This document shows positions 51,400-63,155 of a DNA stretch of 64,000 nucleotides, in pieces (the stretch's first letter is position 1; each line of letters opens with the position of its first letter). The translations under genes were made by a program, and so were the position numbers. The notes beneath the pieces are model-generated. The model did no database searches and was not told the origin of the DNA. It worked only from the letters and a program-made list of their open reading frames with translations. The DNA comes from Mixophyes australis (Eukaryota; Chordata; Amphibia; Anura; Limnodynastidae), in NCBI GenBank assembly GCA_036250195.1, contig JAVHZZ010000075.1:124001-188000 (forward strand), given 5' to 3'.

Positions 51400-53798
51400 A
51401 TGTATTAAAATAAGTATAAAAATCAGAATAAGTATAAAAATCAGAATAAAACAAAAATAAGTATAAAAATAAGAATAAGAAAAAAAAGTATAAAAATAAG
51501 AATAAGTAAAAATAAGTACAAAAATAAGAATAAAAAAAAGTATAAAATTAAGAATAAGTATAAAAATAAGTATAAAAATAAGAATAAAAAAAAATTAGTA
51601 TAAAAATAAGAATAAGTATAAAAATAAGTATAAAAATAAGAATAAAAAAAAAAATTAGTATAAGAATAAGTATAAAAATAAGTATAAAAATAAGAATAAA
51701 AAAAAAATTAGTATAAAAATAAGAATAAGTATAAAAATAAGTATAAAAATAAGAATAAAACAAAAATAAGTATAAAAATAAGAATAAGAAAAAAAAGTAT
51801 AAAAATAAGAATAAGAAAAAATAAGTATAAAAATAAGAATAAAAAAAATGAGTATAAAAATAAGAATAAACAAAAAGTATAAGAATAAGTATAATAATAA
51901 GTATAAAAATAAGAATAAAACAAAAATACATATAAAAATAAGAATAAGTAAAAAAATAAGTACAAAAATAAGAATAAAAAAAAGTATAAAATTAAGAATA
52001 AGTATAAAAATAAGTATAAAAATAAGAATAAAAAAAAATTAGTATAAGAATAAGTATAAAAATAAGTATAAAAATAAGAATAAAAAAAAAAATTAGTATA
52101 AAAATAAGAATAAGTACAAAAATAAGTATAAAAATAAGAATAAAACAAAAATAAGTATAGAAATAAGAATAAGAAAAAAAAGTATAAAAATAAGAATAAG
52201 TATAAAAATAAGTATAAAAATAAGAATAAAAAAAAAATTAGTATAAAAATAAGAATAAAAGAAATTAGTATAAAAATAAGAATAAGTATAAAAATAAGTA
52301 TAAAAATAAGAATAAAAAAAAAAATTAGTATAAGAATAAGTATAAAAATAAGTGTAAAAATAAGAATAAAAAAAAAAGTATAAAAATAAGAATAAGTATA
52401 AAAATAAGTATAAAAATAATAATAAAACAAAAAAAAGTATAAAAATAAGAATAAGTATAAAAATAAGTATAAAAATAAGAATAAAACAAAAATAAGTATA
52501 AAAATAAGAATAAACAAAAATAAGTATAAAAATAAGAATAAAAAAAATTGTATAAAAATAAGAATAAGTATAAAAATAAGAATAAAAAAATAATTAGTAT
52601 AAAAATAGGAATAAGTATAAAAATAAGTATAAAAATAAAAATGTATAAAAATAAGTATAAGTATAAAAATAAGTATAAAAATATGAATAAAAAAAAAGTA
52701 TAAGAATAAGTATAATAATAAGTATAAAAATAAGAAAAAAACAAAAATACATATAAAAATAAGAATAAGTATAAAAATAAGAATAAAATAAAAATAAGTA
52801 TAAAAATAAGAATAAAAAAAAATAGTATAAAAATAAGAATAAAACAAAAATAAGTATAAAAATAAGAATAAACAAAAAGGATAAAAATAAGAATAAGTAT
52901 AAAAATAAGAATAAAAAAGTATAAAAATAAGAATAAGTATAAAAATAAGTATAAAAATAAGTATAAAAAAAAATTAGTATAAAAATAAGAATAAGTATAA
53001 AAATAAGTATAAAAATAAGAATAAGTATAAAAATAAGAATAAAACAAAAATAAGTATAAAAATAAGAATAAAAAAAATAAGTATAAAAATAAGAATAAAA
53101 CACAAATAAGTATAAAAATAAGAATAATAAAAGGATACAAATAAGAATAAGTATAAAAATTAGAATAAGTATAAAAATAAGAATAAAAAAAAGTATAAAA
53201 ATAAGAATAAGTATAAAAATAAGTATAAAAATAAGAATAAAACAAAAATAAGTATAAAAATAAGAATAAACAAAAATAAGTATAAAAATAAGAATAAAAA
53301 AAATTGTATAAAAATAAGTATAAGTATAAAAATAAGTATAAAAATCAGAATAAAAAAGTATTAGAATAAGAATAAGTATAAAAATAAGTATAAAAATAAG
53401 AATAAAACAAAAATACATATAAAAATAAGAATAAGTAAAAAAATAAGTACAAAAATAAGAATAAAAAAAAGTATAAAATTAAGAATAAGTATAAAAATAA
53501 GTATAAAAATAAGAATAAAAAAAAAATAGTATAAGAATAAGTATAAAAATAAGTATAAAAATAAGAATAAAAAAAAATTAGTATAAAAATAAGAATAAGT
53601 ATAAAAATAAGTATAAAAATAAGAATAAAAAAAAAAATTAGTATAAGAATAAGTATAAAAATAAGTATAAAAATAAGAATAAAAAAAAAATTAGTATAAA
53701 AATAAGAATAAGTATAAAAATAAGTATAAAAATAAGAATAAAACAAAAATAAGTATAAAAATAAGAATAAACAAAAATAAGTATAAAAATTAAAAAAA
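51400..53798 (+). repeat. 2.4-kb unit, copy 3 of 3
   Basis: It is a copy of 37635-40033 at an offset of 13765 (ATGAG 51848, GGATAC 53133, TGTATT 53799). A private A7 followed by ATAGTAT near 53524 replaces TTAGTAT. Confidence 0.91.
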
Positions 53799-54092
53799 AT
53801 GTATTAAAATAAGTATAAAAATCAGAATAAGTATAAAAATAAGAATAAAACAAAAATAAGTATAAAAATAAGAATAAGAAAAAAAAGTATAAAAATAAGA
53901 ATAAGTAAAAATAAGTATAAAAATAAGAATAAAAAAAATTAGTATAAAAATAAGAATAAACAAAAAGTATAAGAATAAGTATAATAATAAGTATAAAAAT
54001 AAGAATAAAACAAAAATACATATAAAAATAAGAATAAGTAAAAAAATAAGTACAAAAATAAGAATAAAAAAAAGTATAAAATTCAGAATAAG
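53799..54092 (+). repeat. TGTATT-CATAT remnant
   Basis: It aligns with 40034-40320 at an offset of 13765 and stops at ATTCAGAATAAG (about 54082). There TTAAG is replaced by TTCAG and the sequence switches to a TGTATT-downstream sentence. The change marks a recombination junction. Confidence 0.82.
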
Positions 54093-55647
54093 TATAAAAA
54101 TAAGAATAAAACAAAAATAAGTATAAAAATAAGAATAAGAAAAAAAAGTATAAAAATAAGAATAAGTAAAAATAAGTACAAAAATAAGAATAAAAAAAAG
54201 TATAAAATTAAGAAAAAGTATAAAAATAAGTATAAAAATAAGAATAAAAAAAAATTAGTATAAAAATAAGAATAAGTATAAAAATAAGTATAAAAATAAG
54301 AATAAAAAAAAAAATTAGTATAAGAATAAGTATAAAAATAAGTATAAAAATAAGAATAAAAAAAAAATTAGTATAAAAATAAGAATAAGTATAAAAATAA
54401 GTATAAAAATAAGAATAAAACAAAAATAAGTATAAAAATAAGAATAAGAAAAAAAAGTATAAAAATAAGAATAAGAAAAAATAAGTACAAAAATAAGAAT
54501 AAAAAAAAGTATAAAATTAAAAATAAGTATAAAAATAAGAATAAAAAAAAATTAGTATAAGAATAAGTATAAAAATAAGTATAAAAATAAGAATAAAAAA
54601 AAAAATTAGTATAAAAATAAGAATAAGTACAAAAATAAGTATAAAAATAAGAATAAAACAAAAATAAGTATAGAAATAAGAATAAGAAAAAAAAGTATAA
54701 AAATAAGAATAAGTATAAAAATAAGTATAAAAATAAGAATAAAAAAAAAATTAGTATAAAAATAAGAATAAAAGAAATTAGTATAAAAATAAGAATAAGT
54801 ATAAAAATAAGTATAAAAATAAGAATAAAAAAAAAAATTAGTATAAGAATAAGTATAAAAATAAGTGTAAAAATAAGAATAAAAAAAAAAAAGTATAAAA
54901 ATAAGAATAAGTATAAAAATAAGTATAAAAATAATAATAAAACAAAAATAAGTATAAAAATAAGAATAAGTATAAAAATAAGTATAAAAATAAGAATAAA
55001 ACAAAAATAAGTATAAAAATAAGAATAAACAAAAATAAGTATAAAAATAAGAATAAAAAAAATTGTATAAAAATAAGAATAAGTATAAAAATAAGAATAA
55101 AAAAATAATTAGTATAAAAATAGGAATACGTATAAAAATAAGTATAAAAATAAAAATGTATAAAAATAAGTATAAGTATAAAAATAAGTATAAAAATATG
55201 AATAAAAAAAAAGTATAAGAATAAGTATAATAATAAGTATAAAAATAAGAAAAAAACAAAAATACATATAAAAATAAGAATAAGTATAAAAATAAGAATA
55301 AAATAAAAATAAGTATAAAAATAAGAATAAAAAAAAATAGTATAAAAATAAGAATAAAACAAAAATAAGTATAAAAATAAGAATAAACAAAAAGGATAAA
55401 AATAAGAATAAGTATAAAAATAAGAATAAAAAAGTATAAAAATAAGAATAAGTATAAAAATAAGTATAAAAATAAGTATAAAAAAAAATTAGTATAAAAA
55501 TAAGAATAAGTATAAAAATAAGTATAAAAATAAGAATAAGTATAAAAATAAGAATAAAACAAAAATAAGTATAAAAATAAGAATAAAAAAAATAAGTATA
55601 AAAATAAGAATAAAACACAAATAAGTATAAAAATAAGAATAAAAAAA
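54093..55647 (+). repeat. GTGTA-CpG TAGG-CATAT segment
   Basis: It aligns with 41.58-42.45 kb at an offset of 12544 and then, after a step of 604 bases, with 43.1 kb at 11940. It therefore lacks the internal 604-base duplication of the 4556-base unit. GTGTA lies near 54864, CpG at 55129, CATAT near 55265 and CACAAAT near 55615. Confidence 0.86.
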
Positions 55648-56768
55648 GGATACAAATAAGAATAAGTATAAAAATTAGAATAAGTATAAAAATAAGAATA
55701 AAAAAAGTATAAAAATAAGAATAAGTATAATAATAAGTATAAAAATAAGAATAAAACAAAAATACATATAAAAATAAGAATAAGTAAAAAAATAAGTACA
55801 AAAATAAGAATAAAAAAAAGTATAAAATTAAGAAAAAGTATAAAAATAAGTATAAAAATAAGAATAAAAAAAAAATTTGTATAAGAATAAGTATAAAAAT
55901 AAGTATAAAAATAAGAATAAAAAAAAAATTAGTATAAAAATAAGAATAAGTATAAAAATAAGTATAAAAATAAGAATGAAACAAAAATAAGTATAGAAAT
56001 AAGAATAGGAAAAAAAAGTATAAAAATAAGAATAAGTATAAAAATAAGTATAAAAATAAGAATAAAAAAAAATAAGTATTAAAATAAGAATAAAACACAA
56101 ATAAGTATAAAAATAAGAATAAAAAAAGTATAAAAATAAGAATAAGTATAAAAATAAGAATAAAAAAAAGGATAAAAATAAGAATAAGTATAAAAATAAG
56201 TATAAATATAAGTATAAAAATAAGTATAAAAAAAATTAGTATAAAAATAAGAATAAGTATAAAAATAAGTATAAAAATAAGAATAAAAAAAAAATAAGTA
56301 TAGAAATAAGAATAAAAAAAAAAAAGTATAAAAATAAGAATAAGTATAAGAATAAGTATAAAAATAAGTATAAAAATAAGAATAAAAAAAAAATAAGTAT
56401 AGAAATAAGAATAAAAAAAAAAAAAGTATAAAAATAAGAATAAGTATAAAAATAAGTATAAAAATAAGTATAAAAAAAATTAGTATAAAAATAAGAATAA
56501 GTATAAAAATAAGTATAAAAATAAGAATAAGTATAAAAATAAGTATAAAAATAAGAATAAAAAAAAAAAAGTATTAAAATAAGAATAAAACACAAATAAG
56601 TATAAAAATAAGAATAAAAAAAAGGATAAAAATAAGAATAAGTATAAAAATAAGAATAAAAAAAAGGATAAAATTAAGAATAAGTATAAAAATAAGTATA
56701 AAAATAAGTATAACAAAAATTAGTATAAAAATAAGAATAAACAAAAATAAGTATAAAAATTAAAAAAA
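55648..56768 (+). repeat. S block 5
   Basis: It has AATGAAAC (about 55976), AATAGGAAAAAAAG, AAGTATTAAAATAAG, AAGTATAAATATAAG (about 56198), two TAGA units (about 56300 and 56397) and GGATAAAATTAAG (about 56665). One GGATA is replaced by GTATA near 56127. Confidence 0.86.
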
Positions 56769-57903
56769 ATGTATTAAAATAAGTATAAAAATCAGAATAA
56801 GTATAAAAATAAGAATAAAACAAAAATAAGTATAAAAATAAGAATAAGAAAAAAAAGTATAAAAATAAGAATAAGTAAAAATAAGTATAAAAATAAGAAT
56901 AAACAAAAAGTATAAGAATAAGTATAATAATAAGTATAAAAATAAGTATAAAAATCAGAATAAAAAAAAATTAGTATAAGAATAAGTATAAAAATAAGTA
57001 TAAGAATAAACAAAAAATGGTACAAAAATAAGAATAAGTATAAAATAACTATAAAAATAAGAATAAAAAAAGTATAAGAATAAGAATAAGTATAAAAATA
57101 AGTATAAAAATAAGAATAAAAAAAAAATTAGTATAAAAATAAGAATAAAAGAAATTAGTATAAAAATATGAATAAGTATAAAAATAAGTATAAAAATAAG
57201 AATAAAAAAAAAAATTAGTATAAGAATAAGTATAAAAATAAGTGTAAAAATAAGAATAAAAAAAAAAAAGTATAAAAATAAGAATAAGTATAAAAATAAG
57301 TTTAAAAATAAGAATAAAACAAAAATAAGTATAAAAATAAGAATAAACAAAAATAAGTATAAAAATAAGAATAAAAAAAATTGTATAAAAATAAGAATAA
57401 GTATAAAAATAAGAATAAAAAAATAATTAGTATAAAAATAGGAATAAGTATAAAAATAAGTATAAAACTAAAAATGTATAAAAATAAGTATAAGTATAAA
57501 AATAAGTATAAAAATAAGAATAAAAAAAAAGTATAAGAATAAGTATAATAATAAGTATAAAAATAAGAAAAAAACAAAAATACATATAAAAATAAGAATA
57601 AGTATAAAAATAAGAATAAAATAAAAATAAGTATAAAAATAAGAATAAAAAAAAATAGTATAAAAATAAGAATAAAACAAAAATAAGTATAAAAATAAGA
57701 ATAAACAAAAAGGATAAAAATAAGAATAAGTATAAAAATAAGAATAAAAAAAGTATAAAAATAAGAATAAGTATAAAAATAAGTATAAAAAAAAATTAGT
57801 ATAAAAATAAGAATAAGTATAAAAATAAGTATAAAAATAAGAATAAAACAAAAATAAGTATAAAAATAAGAATAAACAAAAATAAGTATAAAAATTAAAA
57901 AAA
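56769..57903 (+). repeat. TGTATT-GGTAC-GTGTA-TAGG-CATAT segment
   Basis: GGTAC lies at 57019 and GTGTA at about 57241. A sentence of about 58 bases is missing before AAGTTTA (57300) relative to 40.8 kb. The rest (TAGG, CTAAAAATG, CATAT, GGATA) aligns with 40.9-41.5 kb at an offset of 16388. Confidence 0.87.
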
Positions 57904-58204
57904 ATGTATTAAAATAAGTATAAAAATCAGAATAAGTATAAAAATAAGAATAAAACAAAAATAAGTATAAAAATAAGAATAAGAAAAAAAAGTATAAAAA
58001 TAAGAATAAGTAAAAATAAGTACAAAAATAAGAATAAAAAAAAGTATAAAATTAAGAAAAAGTATAAAAATAAGTATAAAAATAAGAATAAAAAAAAATT
58101 AGTATAAAAATAAGAATAAGTATAAAAATAAGTATAAAAATAAGAATAAAAAAAAAAATTAGTATAAGAATAAGTATAAAAATAAGTATAAAAATAAGAA
58201 TAAA
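57904..58204 (+). repeat. TGTATT segment with AAGAAAAAG variant
   Basis: It is a copy of 41516 onward at an offset of 16388, including the AAGAAAAAG change near 58053. It is the last TGTATT box before 63156, an unusually long interval of 5.25 kb. Confidence 0.85.
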
Positions 58205-60220
58205 AAAAAAATTAGTATAAAAATAAGAATAAGTATAAAAATAAGTATAAAAATAAGAATAAAACAAAAATAAGTATAAAAATAAGAATAAGAAAAAAAA
58301 GTATAAAAATAAGAATAAGAAAAAATAAGTACAAAAATAAGAATAAAAAAAAGTATAAAATTAAAAATAAGTATAAAAATAAGAATAAAAAAAAATTAGT
58401 ATAAGAATAAGTATAAAAATAAGTATAAAAATAAGAATAAAAAAAAAAATTAGTATAAAAATAAGAATAAGTACAAAAATAAGTATAAAAATAAGAATAA
58501 AACAAAAATAAGTATAGAAATAAGAATAAGAAAAAAAAGTATAAAAATAAGAATAAGTATAAAAATAAGTATAAAAATAAGAATAAAAAAAAAATTAGTA
58601 TAAAAATAAGAATAAAAGAAATTAGTATAAAAATAAGAATAAGTATAAAAATAAGTATAAAAATAAGAATAAAAAAAAAAATTAGTATAAGAATAAGTAT
58701 AAAAATAAGTGTAAAAATAAGAATAAAAAAAAAAAAGTATAAAAATAAGAATAAGTATAAAAATAAGTATAAAAATAATAATAAAACAAAAATAAGTATA
58801 AAAATAAGAATAAGTATAAAAATAAGTATAAAAATAAGAATAAAACAAAAATAAGTATAAAAATAAGAATAAGAAAAAAAAGTATAAAAATAAGAATAAG
58901 TAAAAATAAGTACAAAAATAAGAATAAAAAAAAGTATAAAATTAAGAATAAGTATAAAAATAAGTATAAAAATAAGAATAAAAAAAAAAATTAGTATAAG
59001 AATAAGTATAAAAATAAGTATAAAAATAAGAATAAAAAAAAAATTTGTATAAAAATAAGAATAAGTATAAAAATAAGTATAAAAATAAGAATAAAACAAA
59101 AATAAGTATAAAAATAAGAATAAGAAAAAAAAGTATAAAAATAAGAATAAGAAAAAATAAGTACAAAAATAAGAATAAAAAAAAGTATAAAATTAAAAAT
59201 AAGTATAAAAATAAGAATAAAAAAAAATTAGTATAAGAATAAGTATAAAAATAAGTGTAAAAATAAGAATAAAAAAAAAAAAGTATAAAAATAAGAATAA
59301 GTATAAAAATAAGTATAAAAATAATAATAAAACAAAAATAAGTATAAAAATAAGAATAAGTATAAAAATAAGTATAAAAATAAGAATAAAACAAAAATAA
59401 GTATAAAAATAAGAATAAACAAAAATAAGTATAAAAATAAGAATAAAAAAAATTGTATAAAAATAAGAATAAGTATAAAAATAAGAATAAAAAAATAATT
59501 AGTATAAAAATAGGAATACGTATAAAAATAAGTATAAAAATAAAAATGTATAAAAATAAGTATAAGTATAAAAATAAGTATAAAAATATGAATAAAAAAA
59601 AAGTATAAGAATAAGTATAATAATAAGTATAAAAATAAGAAAAAAACAAAAATACATATAAAAATAAGAATAAGTATAAAAATAAGAATAAAATAAAAAT
59701 AAGTATAAAAATAAGAATAAAAAAAAATAGTATAAAAATAAGAATAAAACAAAAATAAGTATAAAAATAAGAATAAACAAAAAGGATAAAAATAAGAATA
59801 AGTATAAAAATAAGAATAAAAAAGTATAAAAATAAGAATAAGTATAAAAATAAGTATAAAAATAAGTATAAAAAAAAATTAGTATAAAAATAAGAATAAG
59901 TATAAAAATAAGTATAAAAATAAGAATAAGTATAAAAATAAGAATAAAACAAAAATAAGTATAAAAATAAGAATAAAAAAAATAAGTATAAAAATAAGAA
60001 TAAAACACAAATAAGTATAAAAATAAGAATAAAAAAAGGATACAAATAAGAATAAGTATAAAAATTAGAATAAGTATAATAATAAGTATAAAAATAAGAA
60101 TAAAACAAAAATACATATAAAAATAAGAATAAGTAAAAAAATAAGTACAAAAATAAGAATAAAAAAAAGTATAAAATTAAGAATAAGTATAAAAATAAGT
60201 ATAAAAATAAGAATAAAAAA
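58205..60220 (+). repeat. About 2.05-kb tandem unit, copy 1
   Basis: It contains TAGA (about 58515), GTGTA (about 58709), a second GTGTA (about 59254), CpG TAGG (59511), CATAT, GGATA, GGATAC (60038) and a second CATAT (60114). It aligns with the next unit at 2013, then 2070, then 2052. The steps are one sentence of about 58 bases missing near 58980 here, and 18 bases missing near 61630 there. Confidence 0.89.
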
Positions 60221-62275
60221 AAAATTAGTATAAAAATAAGAATAAGTATAAAAATAAGTATAAAAATAAGAATAAAACAAAAATAAGTATAAAAATAAGA
60301 ATAAGAAAAAAAAGTATAAAAATAAGAATAAGAAAAAATAAGTACAAAAATAAGAATAAAAAAAAGTATAAAATTAAAAATAAGTATAAAAATAAGAATA
60401 AAAAAAAATTAGTATAAGAATAAGTATAAAAATAAGTATAAAAATAAGAATAAAAAAAAAAATTAGTATAAAAATAAGAATAAGTACAAAAATAAGTATA
60501 AAAATAAGAATAAAACAAAAATAAGTATAGAAATAAGAATAAGAAAAAAAAGTATAAAAATAAGAATAAGTATAAAAATAAGTATAAAAATAAGAATAAA
60601 AAAAAAATTAGTATAAAAATAAGAATAAAAGAAATTAGTATAAAAATAAGAATAAGTATAAAAATAAGTATAAAAATAAGAATAAAAAAAAAAATTAGTA
60701 TAAGAATAAGTATAAAAATAAGTGTAAAAATAAGAATAAAAAAAAAAAGTATAAAAATAAGAATAAGTATAAAAATAAGTATAAAAATAATAATAAAACA
60801 AAAATAAGTATAAAAATAAGAATAAGTATAAAAATAAGTATAAAAATAAGAATAAAACAAAAATAAGTATAAAAATAAGAATAAGAAAAAAAAGTATAAA
60901 AATAAGAATAAGTAAAAATAAGTACAAAAATAAGAATAAAAAAAAGTATAAAATTAAGAATAAGTATAAAAATAAGTATAAAAATAAGAATAAAAAAAAA
61001 TTAGTATAAAAATAAGAATAAGTATAAAAATAAGTATAAAAATAAGAATAAAAAAAAAAATTAGTATAAGAATAAGTATAAAAATAAGTATAAAAATAAG
61101 AATAAAAAAAAAATTTGTATAAAAATAAGAATAAGTATAAAAATAAGTATAAAAATAAGAATAAAACAAAAATAAGTATAAAAATAAGAATAAGAAAAAA
61201 AAGTATAAAAATAAGAATAAGAAAAAATAAGTACAAAAATAAGAATAAAAAAAAGTATAAAATTAAAAATAAGTATAAAAATAAGAATAAAAAAAAATTA
61301 GTATAAGAATAAGTATAAAAATAAGTGTAAAAATAAGAATAAAAAAAAAAAAGTATAAAAATAAGAATAAGTATAAAAATAAGTATAAAAATAATAATAA
61401 AACAAAAATAAGTATAAAAATAAGAATAAGTATAAAAATAAGTATAAAAATAAGAATAAAACAAAAATAAGTATAAAAATAAGAATAAACAAAAATAAGT
61501 ATAAAAATAAGAATAAAAAAAATTGTATAAAAATAAGAATAAGTATAAAAATAAGAATAAAAAAATAATTAGTATAAAAATAGGAATACGTATAAAAATA
61601 AGTATAAAAATAAAAATGTATAAAAATAAGTATAAAAATATGAATAAAAAAAAAGTATAAGAATAAGTATAATAATAAGTATAAAAATAAGAAAAAAACA
61701 AAAATACATATAAAAATAAGAATAAGTATAAAAATAAGAATAAAATAAAAATAAGTATAAAAATAAGAATAAAAAAAAATAGTATAAAAATAAGAATAAA
61801 ACAAAAATAAGTATAAAAATAAGAATAAACAAAAAGGATAAAAATAAGAATAAGTATAAAAATAAGAATAAAAAAGTATAAAAATAAGAATAAGTATAAA
61901 AATAAGTATAAAAATAAGTATAAAAAAAAATTAGTATAAAAATAAGAATAAGTATAAAAATAAGTATAAAAATAAGAATAAGTATAAAAATAAGAATAAA
62001 ACAAAAATAAGTATAAAAATAAGAATAAAAAAAATAAGTATAAAAATAAGAATAAAACACAAATAAGTATAAAAATAAGAATAAAAAAAGGATACAAATA
62101 AGAATAAGTATAAAAATTAGAATAAGTATAATAATAAGTATAAAAATAAGAATAAAACAAAAATACATATAAAAATAAGAATAAGTAAAAAAATAAGTAC
62201 AAAAATAAGAATAAAAAAAAGTATAAAATTAAGAATAAGTATAAAAATAAGTATAAAAATAAGAATAAAAAAAAA
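60221..62275 (+). repeat. About 2.05-kb tandem unit, copy 2
   Basis: GTGTA lies near 60721 and 61324, CpG at 61589, GGATAC at 62090, CATAT near 62166. It lacks 18 bases between AAATGTATAAAAATAAG and AAAAATATGAATAAAA near 61630. Homology with copy 1 ends where TTAGTAT (60229) becomes TTTGTAT (62277). Confidence 0.89.
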
Positions 62276-63155
62276 ATTTGTATAAGAATAAGTATAAAAA
62301 TAAGAATAAAAAAAAAATTAGTATAAAAATAAGAATAAGTATAAAAATAAGTATAAAAATAAGAATGAAACAAAAATAAGTATAGAAATAAGAATAGGAA
62401 AAAAAAGTATAAAAATAAGAATAAGTATAAAAATAAGTATAAAAATAAGAATAAAAAAAAATAAGTATTAAAATAAGAATAAAACACAAATAAGTATAAA
62501 AATAAGAATAAAAAAAGGATAAAAATAAGAATAAGTATAAAAATAAGAATAAAAAAAAGGATAAAAATAAGAATAAGTATAAAAATAAGTATAAATATAA
62601 GTATAAAAATAAGTATAAAAAAAATTAGTATAAAAATAAGAATAAGTATAAAAATAAGTATAAAAATAAGAATAAAAAAAAAATAAGTATAGAAATAAGA
62701 ATAAAAAAAAAAAAGTATAAAAATAAGAATAAGTATAAGAATAAGTATAAAAATAAGTATAAAAATAAGAATAAAAAAAAAATAAGTATAGAAATAAGAA
62801 TAAAAAAAAAAAAGTATAAAAATAAGAATAAGTATAAAAATAAGTATAAAAATAAGTATAAAAAAAATTAGTATAAAAATAAGAATAAGTATAAAAATAA
62901 GTATAAAAATAAGAATAAGTATAAAAATAAGTATAAAAATAAGAATAAAAAAAAAAAGTATTAAAATAAGAATAAAACACAAATAAGTATAAAAATAAGA
63001 ATAAAAAAAAGGATAAAAATAAGAATAAGTATAAAAATAAGAATAAAAAAAAGGATAAAATTAAGAATAAGTATAAAAATAAGTATAAAAATAAGTATAA
63101 CAAAAATTAGTATAAAAATAAGAATAAACAAAAATAAGTATAAAAATTAAAAAAA
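62276..63155 (+). repeat. S block 6 (main part)
   Basis: It matches S block 5 at an offset of about 6400: AATGAAAC (about 62365), AATAGGAAAAAAAG, AAGTATAAATATAAG (about 62590), two TAGA units and GGATAAAATTAAG (about 63050). It also matches S block 4 at 14097. A 12-base word is missing near 62300. Confidence 0.87.

Larger units (their letters stand above)
34109..61600 (+). repeat. CpG-bearing TAGG boxes (six copies)
   Basis: In most TAGG boxes the string AATAGGAATAAGTAT is intact. In six copies one A is replaced by C, giving AATAGGAATACGTAT. The CpG dinucleotides lie at 34117, 43189, 47745, 55129, 59519 and 61589. I found no other CpG in the window. All six precede a block with AATAAAAATGTATAAAAA and AAAAATATGAATAAAA. 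Confidence 0.88.
832..62110 (+). repeat. GGATAC box family (20 copies)
   Basis: The box is GGATACAAATAAG, followed by AATAAGTATAAAAATTAG. Copies preceded by AATAATAAAA start at 832, 1773, 6278, 7091, 12449, 14211, 15153, 21612, 21778, 22751, 32089, 39368 and 53133. Copies preceded by AATAAAAAAA start at 26106, 34636, 43620, 48176, 55648, 60038 and 62090. The two flanks divide the family into a block X lineage and an S block or CpG lineage. Confidence 0.92.

Noticed and set aside
4827..61306. Plus-strand frames of 63-84 codons starting at ATGAG or AATGTATAAAAA, rich in Lys, Ile, Asn and Tyr
   Set aside because: Two of the three plus frames of the 12-base word are open (KYKN and SIKI), so any chance ATG gives a short frame. 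The repeated identical products only reflect copying of the block.
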